Shown: piece after piece, positions 1 to 11,843 of the stretch
How positions within the stretch are numbered: the stretch's first letter is position 1
Layout: the number at the start of each line of letters is the position of its first letter
NCBI GenBank assembly: GCA_037074705.1
Contig: CM073590.1
Location: 160,206,746 to 160,270,745 of the forward strand
Source: Zhengitettix transpicula
Taxonomy: Eukaryota; Arthropoda; Insecta; Orthoptera; Tetrigidae
Direction: 5' to 3'
Length of the DNA stretch: 64,000 nucleotides
Notes under the pieces: generated by a model
Seen by the model: the letters and a program-made list of their open reading frames with translations, nothing else
What the model was told of the DNA's origin: nothing
The model's database searches: none
Position numbers and translations under genes: made by a program

Positions 1-697
1 TAGAACACCTTAATCCAAATTTTTTCTCGTACAAATTTCTACATCACAAATTCGTCGAAATTTTTAAAGAATATCAAGTATCCATCATTTACAGATCTAC
101 TAATACTCTTTGCTACTTGATTAAAAACCGCAAGGACCCACTTGACACCTACAGCAAACATTGTGTAGTTTACAAAATCTATTGCTCTAATTGTAATTCC
201 TGCTACACAGGGCAAACAAAACGTTCCCTTAATACCCGTACCTAGGAACATATGTCAAATATCAAACTTCCCAGCGATAAACAATCTGTAGTCTACAAAC
301 ATATAAACATCTAAACATACATTTTATTGGAAAAATGCTAAGATTTTAGACATTGACACCAGCTACAATTCTAGACTCATATCAGATATGCTTCAAATTA
401 AATTAAACATAACAGAAATTAATGTACTAATAAATACTATGAAACTCAACAAATGCCACGATTCCTTATTATTACGCTAAGACTTCTGTTTTTCCCATTT
501 ACGTTGCTTTTCCTTTGCTTTTGAGTTTTGTCAACTGACCAGTGTAGTTGTGTCCCTCTAGGCTCTTCTTAGAACCTGAATAAAGGGTCAAGGATACCAG
601 AATCGTTGTGTGGTATATATATTGTCATTACTTATTTTGTCTGTATTTGGCTATCTTTCTTATTATTAACGTTCAATCCGACGTAATTTTTCATTTC
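1..697 (+). pseudogene. Penelope-like element 3' fragment (GIY-YIG endonuclease + 3' tail)
   Basis: Plus-strand translation around 90-250 reads STNTLCYLIKNRKDPLD, then VVYKIYCSNCNSCYTGQTKR, ending R-T-stop-EHM. This is the GIY-YIG nuclease signature with a CxxC pair that sits C-terminal to the reverse transcriptase in Penelope-like retroelements. After a frameshift near 300 the frame continues HTFYWKNAKILDIDTSYNSR and LISDMLQIK, the usual C-terminal block of these proteins. A stop interrupts the domain at about 243 and the RT domain lies outside the window or is lost. At 545-690 follows a 3' tail (AATCGTTGTGTGGTAT then TTTTGTCTG) found five more times in the window. The element is dead. Family assignment is firm; the 5' boundary is unknown because the window begins inside it. 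Confidence 0.85.
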
Positions 698-1159
698 AGT
701 ATTTAATTGTCTTTAAAAAATACACGTTCACTCGTCAAAAACATCTTTTTATTCAATTCCAGAAGCTTTCAACATAATAGCCATATTCATCTGTAAAATT
801 ATATAATTTATAAGCATAGCAATTATATCCACAAACAAACCATTAACTATGAGAGATCACTGCCTAAAATCGAACTTTAAAAACACTAAGACGTTCTTTT
901 ACATCCATTCTCAGTAACTATTCAACCTAAATAACATACGAACTATATTCTTCAAAGAAACAAGTATTTAATTGTTGAATTAACATGTTGTTCTACAACT
1001 TCGCAAGAAACAATCCAGATAAATGTGAAGAAATAGTCGTGTCAACATCCAAGATAGTACCCGTCAACATAAATTTTGTCGCATGACTAGATTAACATAA
1101 TAACTTATTAATTATATGTTGAAAAGAAAATATAAAAACGTCTGTTTTAGATGAAGAAT
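698..1159. other. No gene seen, A+T-rich
   Basis: Short-period A+T-rich sequence with no ORF of note, no tRNA-like boxes and no repeat shared with the rest of the window that I can see. Confidence 0.6.
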
Positions 1160-1250
1160 AATTAGACAACAGACAAAAGTAAGTGGTAATATAAATACCA
1201 CAAAACGTTTCTGCAATCCTTGTTGCTTTTCGTCAGATGATTCAGAATCG
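1160..1250 (-). repeat. Penelope-like element 3' tail, family A, inverted
   Basis: Read on the minus strand this is CTGACGA, a GCAA/TTGC stem, GAAACG, then TTTTGTGGTATTTATAT and TTTTGTCTG. It matches the tails at 545-690 and 24290-24445. No coding sequence is recognisable beside it. It is a solo tail in inverted orientation to the fragment at 1-697. Confidence 0.65.
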
Positions 1251-2880
1251 CAAGCTTGCTGAGATTTTTGTACCAATTGTTTACGAAATTGTTGTTCTGC
1301 GTGGAATAACCGAGAAACGTTCTGTTAAATACTAAATCAGACCCCTTAATTTTATCAGCTCTAAGCGGAAAATTGTATCTGCTATACACGAGTTCCGAAG
1401 TTACTTGATCTTTCTGGCACTAGGAGTAATCCCAGTTTCTGAATTTTGGTGTTCAGAACCAAATATTCTGAAAATATTTTTGTCTATGAATACAACAATT
1501 TGGCCTAACAAAAATATATATTTTCTAGATGGAACTTGCCGAGTGAAGTTACGATCACGGGTTTGCATTAATTCAACTGTAATGTAATCTGGTAAACATT
1601 AGAACTTGAAGGAAAAATTATTTGCAAACCAGTCGGAAAAAAATAGGATTCCAAGTTTTCAATTAAATACTTAATTTATGAGAAAAACGACGAGTAGATC
1701 GACATATAAAAAATATGTGACGAGAAATTCAATAAAATTGTGAAATTATAGTTAAGTAGGAAATGAATCGAGAATAATTTGTATTCGTTGATTTTATCTC
1801 AGCTCATGACGTTCACCCCCTAACTCGAAATTAATACCAGTTTGTGCCTATCGTTTACAGATGATTTTTTGAATTACGGATAGAATGAAACACTATTACG
1901 TTGAACGAAAGTTGGCGAGTAAGGGTGTCGATGAACAGATGGTGGCGATGTGAGGAACTGCTGATTGCAAAAGCTTGTTTACTAATAAATGTTGCGTAAC
2001 TAGGTAGCGGAGATCGGGAAAGTGGCTCTCGGAAACGTTTAAAATTTTCCACGCCTCGAGTTGACAGGTTACTTACTCGCAGAGCTCACTAGGAAGTCTG
2101 CGAGCGCAGGAAATCGGGAAACAAATAAGCCACGACCAGAAATTTGTTGACAACGGTTTGATGAAACTAGTAGAGAGGTGTTAAGGTTATTCCGTTGCCT
2201 TTGTTGTGGAGATGAAAGAAGTGGAAAGAAGAAGTGAAAGTGAATCAAGATGAGGAAATGAAGAAAAGAAACTTCCAATGTTTCAAACAGCGAGAAATAA
2301 TTTTGTTTATCTTCAGGGAAAAGAAGGATAACGAATTAGAGCTGGACACACGAGTCCGAGCACTCTTTCGCGGAATGAACCAAAAAAAATCAATTGTATT
2401 CTAGAGTTGGCATTCAAGCATTAACAACTGGTCGCAGTTAGACAACTTTCCGGAATAGATTGGATTTAGTAGATTTATTTTCTTTATGGAGTACCAGATC
2501 TTATGAGCTGACTCTGATTCACAATCCTTCCTTTCCCAGAAGACGGTCAGAGTTTATATTTCACTGTTCGATACGTTAGATATTCATATTAAATCACTCG
2601 CGCATTTCCATATCGTCTTTCTACTTTACTTTTCTCTACACAATGGAATATCCTAAAAACGTCTCTTCAAGTTACAAATAAGCATGTTTCTAAAAGAGGG
2701 AAAATTAACGGATGGATGGCGACGGTATAATATTACAGAGAACGTGGTGTGTGTTTAAAATTCGATAAGCAGCGAAATTGAAAGAAACAGAGGGAAAAAT
2801 TGGCAACAAGTACATTAGGATTAATTTGCTTCGGGGGTCAATACAGGAAGTGAGATATATTCATTACATCATATAGCGTA
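1251..2880. other. No gene seen
   Basis: Only short ORFs without recognisable motifs. The part from about 1850 to 2350 is somewhat richer in G+C and purine-rich on the plus strand (GAAGTGGAAAGAAGAAG-like runs) but shows no codon pattern, splice context or family I recognise. Confidence 0.55.
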
Positions 2881-3010
2881 ACATATGTATATAAATACCT
2901 CACAACGTTTCTGGAAAGAACAAGACTTCCAGAATCGTTGTGTGGTATTTATTTTATCAATTCTTTTGTCTGAATTTGGTTATCTTTCTTATTATTAATT
3001 TTCAATCAAA
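2880..3010 (+). repeat. Penelope-like element 3' tail, family A
   Basis: Contains CTTCCAGAATCGTTGTGTGG and then TTTTGTCTGAATTTGG and TATCTTTCTTATTATTAAT, a near copy of 580-690. The upstream CTGANGA box is lost, but the small stem (TGGAA...TTCCA) remains. No coding part adjoins it. Confidence 0.65.
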
Positions 3011-3343
3011 CGTAAATTCTTTCATTTTTATATTAATAAATTTAAGTAAAAATGGCGGATGTGTTTTGCCCTCTCTTGGAAACGAATATTTTGCTTTGTA
3101 TGTTAATCCTAAAGTACATACTATAATATATGAAAATATAAAATTATATATATTGTATGTGTGTAAAAGTGCCATTTACAACGTCACTTTGGTCTCCTAT
3201 TCTACCGATCAATTTACGGTGTCTTAATATGTATATGCTTTCGGTACGTCTGTATAACTTTATCTTCTAATTACTTGTTGAAGTCTGCTGTCTAAAAGAT
3301 AAAGTGAAGTTTTCTCAACGTCAGTTTCTGAACAACATCACAT
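3011..3343. other. No gene seen
   Basis: A+T-rich; the 95-codon ORF crossing it begins inside the PLE tail and has no recognisable domain. Confidence 0.55.
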
Positions 3344-3415
3344 CAATCCCTTCCTATGCTATTAAAGGGGAGTTGCTACCACGTGGATAACCCTTATGTA
3401 GCTTATTACTCTAAA
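3344..3415 (+). repeat. MITE terminal inverted repeat remnant
   Basis: Has CCCTTCCTATGCTATTAAAG, GGGGAGTTGC, then CACGTGGAT and a degraded end TGTAGCTTATTACTCTAAAA. This is the right terminal repeat of the element at 23437-23998, standing alone here. Confidence 0.7.
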
Positions 3416-4190
3416 AGACAAAATACAGGGAAAATTTCTTTTATTTGTGAATGATGTTCAAATCGTGAACGTGACCGACGATGCGTCACAATAACACATT
3501 TCCGAGTAATTCTTAATATGTTCATAAAATATTACTATGTTGATAATTGGCCTGTATAAAGCTAATAAAATATATTTTATTCGTCTTCTTGGTTAACCAG
3601 CAATATTTTTCAATTTCAGTGCAACTAAATATAAATTTATTGACCTTCGTATGTTAAGGTGAAAGACGATACGTGTGTTTGTGTGCGTCAGCACCTGTTC
3701 CATTGTCATATGGTCGACTTTCTCTACGTTGCAGAAGTTACCAATCAATATTTTAATTTTTTTAGTCAGATTTGTTGTTTGCACCATTAAGACATGTGGA
3801 CATATTCGAGAAACAGGTGTACAGTAAAAGTTTTTTCACCTACATTATAATTTAACCCCTGTGGTTTCTTGATCCGCGGATCCTGTCAACAAGTTCCGAA
3901 TATTTGCGTGGAAAGTACACGGCGGGGGGTCTGATTGAGCTAACAATGCTTCGCATGTATACAGTTAGCGAGCCTTCACAGGCTTGACGCAAAGGTCAAC
4001 CGCTGGCATTAACCAAACCTGGACACCGCATTGCCCGTAATAATGACAGCTTCTGCCGCGCCAAGGAGAAGCTTATCAAGGATGGTATTTAGGCGCCAGT
4101 GCTTCGAAAACTCATGCGTCATTTCGTCTGTACACGCGTGACATTTGTATAATGCCAGCTTCGATTCAAACTGTTATGTTTAGATGAATT
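3416..4190. other. No gene seen
   Basis: No gene-like signal. The block 3890-4140 is higher in G+C with several CpGs (for example TGCCGCGCCAAGG) but has no convincing ORF or splice context. Confidence 0.5.
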
Positions 4191-4275
4191 GCTGGGTAGG
4201 ATCCAGGGGCCCTAGTTTATCCTTGCTCTATCCAACTTTCCGCATCACCCCTTTCAGTCACCTTGCAATGCTTGG
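4191..4275 (+). repeat. Diverged MITE fragment
   Basis: GGGTAGGATCC, GGGGCCCTAGTTTATCCTTG and CTTTCCGCATCACCCC match the right half of the MITE at 23850-23930. A short gap separates the first two blocks. Confidence 0.6.
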
Positions 4276-5335
4276 CGAGTGCATGGATGATTACCCTATA
4301 CAAAGCCTGTCCACACACACATCCCTTCTATATATACACAAGGTGGTCATAAAAGGCCTGCAAATATTTTAAGGCTGTTGTACAGAAATAATTGTTAAGA
4401 AAAAAATTCTATACGTTGGCACCGTTTAATTAGCCTTGAAGTTAGCCAATCAGGTCGTTTCGCGCGCAAATTCAAGTAGCCCGCAAGAGTTGGTGTTGTC
4501 AAACGTGTTTTTTGTTTTGTTATCTATAACCGAACAAGAGAGCGAAAAAAAAACAGCCGGGAATCCATTGGATAAAACAAGGATGAAACCCTAGCCAACA
4601 GGTGAGCACTCAGCAGTCTCGTGCGCCACCATCTCCTCTATGAGATCAACTGGTATTAATTGTATCGGCTTGTGTAGTAGAAGTTCGGAACATAAGGAGT
4701 GAATCGTTGACGTATTTAAATGTTAACTTGCGTTATTTCGTCCAGTCAAGCAGTTGTTGATGTTTGGTTTCAAGGTACCTGAAGCCGGCAATTTATGTTT
4801 GCTACATAAATATTTGAAGTACGATTTTCTTTTCTTGCGGAAGCCACGTTTAAAAACTAACTTTCCCGATCGGATGGAAAATCATAAAAAAAACCGAAAC
4901 GAAATTTGTAATACATACAGACTCAAAACGTGGCATCACCAGCATCGATATTGATGACAACAAAGAACCAATCATCAACAACATTAGGCAAAAAAATTGA
5001 AAATGTAGGTAAATAAATAATAATTCGGAGGATTCCGTCGCATGCTGGTATCAACGGCCCTGAGTGCACCTTTTGGGACCAGAAATAGTCCCAGAAACGA
5101 CCGACGTACTCACTTATAAGAGAAATATCTTAGTTTTCCATTTATTTGTCTGCAAATATACAATCTACATAATATTATAATAATAATTATAATAAATATT
5201 ATTCATTATAATACATAAATTGTATACGGGATCTTAGCAAGAGTTAGGTAATCGTACATTGACAATTGACCCATTATTAGGGTTAGTTTATTTAGTTCGT
5301 GTTGTGCATCTCTGGCTTTAGGTCCGTTGCCCAAT
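4276..5335. other. No gene seen
   Basis: Contains a 66-codon ORF at 4754-4954 without recognisable motifs, and a weakly repeated A+T tract. No family recognised. Confidence 0.5.
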
Positions 5336-6060
5336 CCCATTCTTCTGAGTCTTCTCTCTACCTATGGAGGATTGATTATTTCTGCAACGAGTTCATTATC
5401 GTGACCTTCGATTCGTTCGAAGTAGAGATAATGAACGGTATGCTGAGATCATTGTGCAGGGTGAAGTTCGACACAAACCACGGTACATTAGTGATGGAGC
5501 GTACTATTTTAGATTGGATTCTTTGAATAATTATTTGATTAGATGCCTTTGTGCATCCCCATAATTGTATGCCTTCGTATTTTACTGAAATGTGAATATT
5601 GTTCAAACAGACTGGAAGTGACACTACTGGTCTTGTAATAGACGAGTAACTGCTTGGTCAGAATTTACTGATAACAAGGCAATATCATCCTTGAATGTTG
5701 AAATAGTTGTATTGTTTGTAGTTGGCAGGTCAGAAGCATAAATTAAGTAGAGAAACGGCCCAACACACTCGCTTGGATGATAACTGGAGTAAATGGAGTT
5801 ACATTTTATTTAGAAGTATCGCTCTGGGATGTCTGATCTTATAAGATGGAAGTATGGTCTACGAAACACTTTTTTGATTTTGTATAACAGACTAATGCGC
5901 CATATTTTATCTAGAAAAGCAGCGTTACATATTTCTTTTCTACAAGGATTTTGATGATATTATTTATAATTGGTTGGTGTATTGTTGTATTGTTATATTT
6001 TCTGAAATATCTTAGACAGAATAGAGAGGTGGCTGATTAGTCTATATAACCTTGTTTCAC
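5336..6060 (-). pseudogene. Jockey-clade LINE ORF2 fragment with internal deletions
   Basis: Minus-strand translation gives, in order, an RLISHLSILSKIFEKI-like motif, YKIKKVF, then QASVLGPFLYLIYASDLP (RT motif B region), TFKDDIALLSVN (the catalytic FADD region with A changed to K), and VCLNNIHISVKY joined to EGIQLWGCTKASN, QSKIVRSITNVPWFVSN and LHNDLSIPF. These are hallmark blocks of jockey-type LINE ORF2. The blocks lie in different frames and a stretch normally between the VKYLG and YGIQLWG motifs is missing, so this is an internally deleted, frameshifted relic. The 5' half (endonuclease) is absent. Confidence 0.8.
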
Positions 6061-9000
6061 ATACAAAACCAAAACCTGTAAGACGACAGAAGGTACCGGA
6101 TGATCTACAAACGTTTAACGAATAGTCCCCTCAAATCTACCACACTAAAACACATCCGATCCAAAAATCCAACAACACTTCTTTGTGTTATAGCCCAATA
6201 AGTATATCTTTGACTGTAATTCAGGAGGTCACCAAAATGCCATCCAAATCACCACTACCATTACAACCATACTGAACTGTATAAACAATTTACACCGTGC
6301 AATAAAATTAATTACAGCCCTAAAACGCAGTAAAAAATTGATAGCAAAAGAATAAATTTTCATCTGTACAAATATGAAATGAAAATAGCATTCGCTAATG
6401 ACCACGAGGTTCACGCGATTTTAAAGAAATAAAGAACTAATGTTAAATTGTATTTTTCCACGAAAAGTGGTCAAGGTGTGATAAAATGTATTAACTAATT
6501 TTTTTAATCACTATGCAACCCAGTTACGTGTTCTAAATGGCAAATTTCTATAAGTTACAGTGATTAAACTTCATATTCTTCCAGTGAAGGTTGAAATCAA
6601 ACCTCATTTATGTACACTATTACCTTAACCATTTACCTTTTTAGTCATGAATAATGAAATTAATAACATATCAATGTCATTCTATTAATGAAAAATGTAA
6701 TTTATTAAAATAAATACCGTTACTCATTTATTATCAGGATTCCTTAGACTTTGTTTTCACTTTTTCAAGAAACCATATTTATTTAAGTTGTTAATTATTC
6801 CTTTTTACTGAAATTTCATTGACTGGATCGAAACAGATGTTACGTCTCAGGTTAGCGAACCATTGCTAACTGCATTTACCAGATTATAACCGCATTTGCA
6901 AATTATTTTCAGCCTTAATAACATGATTTGCTCCTTGGTGCTGCAAAAGTCGTTGGGAGGAGGAAGGATAAATTATCGTGCCTCGCCTCGCTGCGTGCGG
7001 ACCGTGTCCAACGGTTATCTATTGACGTATTTATTGATGGTCCATCTGTCGTTTTGATTCATTGGACTTTTTGCTAGGACAATTTGCTGCCCCTGGTAGA
7101 CCTTCCACCGAGCTTAGGCGCTCCAAACCGCCAATTAGCCTAATGAGATCGTGCTACCTTGATTAATATTAATTAGGCTGACGTAAGTTGCTACTGGAAT
7201 GCGCCCTCCCATTGTTGCCGCAGCACTACTCTCAGTCTTAATATCTCACTAACCTATTTGTTGAATCAATCTTTTTCTGAAAAGGGAAGAGTGCATTTTC
7301 CGTTAGGTCACTTGCAATAAATCTGAGATTAGAATCACAGCACATCGAAGTTGTGTTGACTTACGTCTAAGGCGTTGTAGTCTTGTTGGACTTCTCATCC
7401 TTTATTAATTTATTGTTTGAAAATAACATTACTAACGACGTACAGACGGTTTAGACTTTTTTTTTCAATTTCCCACTCTCTCCATTGAAAGAGAAAGGTT
7501 TTCTCAGTACAAACCACAAAGTAAGCGACAGACACTTTAAAAAATAAAGGTCAACGATCCAATTCAAACGCCGGCATATTCATTCGAACGTTCCCTGTAT
7601 TTCTGCTCTCGTGAAATTTTTGATAAACATGTTGTGATGGAAAGCTGATTTTAGACCCTTCCTCGTCATTTCTGAGATAATGGCCAACAGCAGCCTATTT
7701 ATTACAACCCTGAAACTGGTCTCCCCACATATCCATTAGTGTCTGTGCTCCTCGTAGTCTCCATTTACTTTTCAGCATTTCAAACATTATATATTAAACG
7801 TAATAATAACGATTAATAAGTGATAAATGATAGATAAATAAATAGAACGAGGCAGATTGGACAAATGGATCACATGAATTGTAATAGTAATACTATAATT
7901 TTACAATATTATTTTTGCGGTCTCAATTACAGTTTTGGTTGCGTAAATTAACTAAAACTTTGGGACGCATTATAGAATTATTATATGCTTCTATAATTTG
8001 AAACAATTGTCTCCGATTAATAAAGAATTTTTATCTGTTAAGAATGTTTCCATTGAGCTCAATTGAAATTCTTATTCTATGATGGCATTTTTCGGCAATG
8101 TAATTTACACTGATTAGGTCTGTACTAACCATTGGACAGGTTTTTTTTCAATATGTTCCAGATTTGTTAGTTTCTTGATGTCCGCCTTTCATGCACTGGT
8201 TTAATAGAATATGTTGGATTGTTAGCCTATATTCAGCTTCATTAATTCCGTCCATACAAATTTGTAAAACACTTTATAACAGCATTCAGTAAACTAGATT
8301 TTCTCCTCGAAAAAAAAATTTAAAAAAACTTTGCAGATAAATATCTGTCAGTGCCATTCCCGTCCAGGAAGTCTACGTGACGGAAATCATAAATTAATGC
8401 CTTAATTCAGTTTTCACTTTCAATTGACATCGAAGCATGCTGACGGAAATTCTATTTTGCACGACGAGTTTCCCAACAGGCACTACGCTTGTTTAATGTG
8501 ATAGAAGTAGACGGAGACTATATATTGTGTCGACTGCACTGATTGCTTGTTTCCGTCGCAGCAGGTTTTTCTGAATTTTTTTTTTAAGGCCACCGGAGCA
8601 ACTTGAACAAATTATATGGGTTGGTCACTAATACCACGCAATACGCAATTAATGTAAGTGCTGCAACCAACGCGGAGCGTTTCGGAAAAGTTTCATGTTT
8701 GCGGTCGTGTGCGATCGCGTGTCGTGTACGGCCTTTCACGGGAGTGATGCTTTCTCACAGACGTGGCTCTGCTTCATTCTGTTCTGAAGATAAATATGCA
8801 TTCTATATTGCGAGGGTAGATTGCTGAACTATAATAATAATAATTTTATAAAATCAAAAATAACCCATTAAGGTATACACGTTTGGTCCAGCGAGATAAC
8901 TATTTTTTTTTTAATTTTCATGAGACCTAAATGTTTCTAACTTTTCATAATACTCGGATATGGTACAGGGTACCCTATTAATTACACGAAAATTTCTTTC

Positions 9001-9361
9001 ACGTTAGAGGACATGGAATAGAGAAATTTCATGTGCTTCCAAAAATCCAGTACTGGTGGGTAATGAACTATTTCGTAGTATATAATATGCGAAACAAAAA
9101 TATTGCCAACATTTTTATTTCCGTTGATTTCTTGGAACATTAAAATCGACGACAAGCGTTCCATATTATACGTAAAAAAAAGGTAAATAGAGACGAGAAG
9201 AAATGCTTTCAATTAAATCTCAGATCTAAAGACTACGGAACTGAATTAAAGGATTAAAATACCCGTAAAACAGCAGCACAAACAAATATCTTTATTAGAA
9301 AGAATCCTGGTGATTGTATCCCAAATACAATTCTCAGAGTTTCAACCCGTGGCCACGCTTG
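6061..9361. other. No gene seen; possible conserved non-coding block near 6840-7260
   Basis: A long stretch without repeats I can match. Around 6840-7260 the composition rises in G+C and includes clustered TAATTA-type cores and an 8-bp inverted repeat (AGCCTAAT at 7137, ATTAGGCT at 7172), as often seen in conserved non-coding or enhancer DNA. A CpG-richer patch lies at 8660-8760 inside a 74-codon ORF. No function can be assigned. Confidence 0.4.
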
Positions 9362-9456
9362 ATTCAACAACGTTTCTACGGCAAGATCCACCATCTTTAG
9401 ACTCTTCAGTCAACCTGACAACAATGGCGTAGCTTGCCGTCAAAACGCTGTTGAAT
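9362..9456. repeat. Imperfect inverted repeat, 33-nt arms
   Basis: Left arm 9362-9394 and right arm 9424-9456 are complementary at 27 of 33 positions around a 29-nt loop. Arms contain ACGTTT...ACGGCAAG. The minus-strand arm reads like a PLE tail (CTGAAGAG ... GAAACGTTGTTGAAT), so this may be two inverted PLE ends. Confidence 0.6.
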
Positions 9457-9517
9457 ATAACATTGGCCCCCAGTTGAAAATCGAGAATTATAAATGGAAA
9501 TGGTTCTATTTATTGTT

Positions 9518-9745
9518 TTCAGCTTCTATGGACTTAGTGGACAGCGTCATTGCCTTGCGTCACAGAGGTTCCGGGTTCGAATCCCGGCATGTGTATGAAT
9601 GTTTGTGTACGTCCTGGTCACGTAAGCTGGACTTAAAGCTGAGGGAGAATCGACACTCTGACCAAGTGTCACTCCTAAATCCAGAATGTGTCATGTAAGA
9701 TGACAGTCTGGCAGTCGTCTCGGAATGCCGAGGTCATGTATTTAT
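9518..9745 (+). mobile_element. tRNA-derived SINE (family 1)
   Basis: An internal RNA polymerase III promoter is visible: a box A-like TTAGTGGACAGCGTC near 9535-9549 and a perfect box B GGTTCGAATCC at 9574-9584. About 160 bp of non-tRNA body follows (CACGTAAGCTGG, GAGGGAGAATCGACACTCTG, GATGACAGTCTGGCAGTCGT). A second copy lies at 29797-30022 on the minus strand, similar over the full length. No acceptor-stem pairing is preserved, so it is a SINE, not a tRNA gene. Confidence 0.85.
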
Positions 9746-11843
9746 TGTTTAATATATTTATATGTCGGAAAATTACCATATTGATACAAGAATAAAACGT
9801 GGATATAGAAATACATACAATTACAAAAATATTCAAGTAATAATTTAAATTAAAACTGAGTTCTTTATATGTTTTTGTAACATTTTTTTGCTCAGCTGAT
9901 GATAATGACATATACCGGAGGCTAAGTGTATTAAACAACAAATCGTGTAACCGTTTTGTGGTTTTTCAACCTTTTCTTGATTATAGTCTATCGGTAATTG
10001 TTTTACCTACTCAAAAAAAAGAAGAAACTTGTTTCTCGTTCTATCTTCAAAGCGAACATAAGTAATTAATCATTTCTGAATAATGTTATCTCCATCGTTT
10101 ATACTAATATTAGTGTATGACCTTCCTTGCTGGGCCAAGTAGTGAAAAAAATTGTAATACACTAAAGATATAGCTGGATGGAGTTCTTAATGGAACTGTT
10201 TTTGTAGAAGTTGACGGCTGTCAACGTCGAATGTTCGGGAGCAGGTGTTGAGTATTAATGCTGTTTATCTCGGCTTTGCGAAAGAGCACTGTGTGGTACA
10301 TGCCATTAATAATAGCTTGTCCCCTTCGCGCCTCACGACTCCTCATTACAAAGGCAGTGTTTTCCTCGGACCGTTGATTGCCTCAGACTCAGAGGCCATG
10401 TCCCACGACTCCTGCGGGACAGTCCTTATTAGCTCCGGACCGTTCGTGGAAGCGATTTCTTAACCCTCGAAAACAACCACATCATTACTACTTCATCCAT
10501 GTAATAGGAAGGAAACGTTACTTTTGGTAATTGGCAGTCTGCTTTCAACAAATTCTGCGATAACGAATACGATGAATATATTTGTTTGAAGGTCACGTAC
10601 TTCCACACAAGTATCTTTTTTGACCTATCTTTTGTAAATTCTCCAGATATGTTATGAATTCACAGTTAATAAAATGAATATTTATCGATGAAAATCACAA
10701 ATCAACTATATCTTCAAGAGTCATCAAATCTGTGATGTCAAGTTTCATTAGTTCGGTACCTAAAATGTGAAAACAAATAAAATTAAATGACGTACCACGT
10801 TACATTACTTTTTATTAATAATAATTATTTGCAGTAGTTTTAGGTTGATTAATTATTTTTTTGTTTTTAAATACAATTATTTAAATTTACGACACGGAAA
10901 TGCGAGGCGCCGAGCTATGTTTTGCCTTTATTTATTCACCATGACAACAGCTAAATAATAATCTTAAAACAGACAGTCGGCAGAAGTCCGAATAACAAAA
11001 AAATCCTCAATTACAAACAAATAATACACGAAGGTTTTCCAGAACCATAGCCAAGCCGATCCTGAGGACTGCGTCGACGGACTACGAACCTGCGGAGTTT
11101 GTTGTCGGCGGATTCATATTCTTAGGTTTCTGCCACTGCTTATTTGTTTTTAAGTGCGTGTGCAATTCAAATTGTCCGCAGTATGTGAGGTTAATGTTTT
11201 ATGTTCTTAAGATCATTTAAATCATGTTGTGTTTTTATTCTGCCTGACCTCTGCCTGAGAAACATTTCGGGTAGGGACGTTACAATACATACAAAAAGCG
11301 TTCTCTAGTTTTACATACAAAATTATTATTTCTGATTTAAATTTTCAGATGTTTATTTAGTTAAAATTACGTGATTTAAAACTTAAACCACAACTCCCTT
11401 ACACTAAGTATACATTCGACAAAATGATTTCGTTTGTGAAATCAGAAGTATTTTTGTTAACAGATTGTTCGCATGTACTTCGTCGTAGTTACAAATCTTG
11501 AAAATTACTTCTAAAAATTTCTCCTAAACTATGTCGGTAAAACAAAAACCGTTCAAATTTCCAAGATTGATAGTTTTCTGCCGTTCAGCACGTTTAAAAA
11601 CTGCACAGTAACGTCTTCCATCTATTCGGGAATGTCTAATTCACAGAATACTCGTTTACGATTAAGTGTTCAATATAAGATTACCGTCTACAAACTCATT
11701 TTCTACACGGAATAGTTCAAATAAATATTATTTTAATAAGAAAAATTTCTATTCATGAATTTCTTACGTGTCTCACAGACAAAATATTAGATATTGTCCT
11801 ATTTCCGTTGATATTCGACGACATATTTTTATGTCTTTTATAT
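9746..11843. other. No gene seen
   Basis: Mostly A+T-rich. Two G+C-richer patches occur, 10200-10470 (with a 72-codon ORF of no known family) and about 10900-11130. Neither shows a convincing exon with flanking splice sites. Confidence 0.5.
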
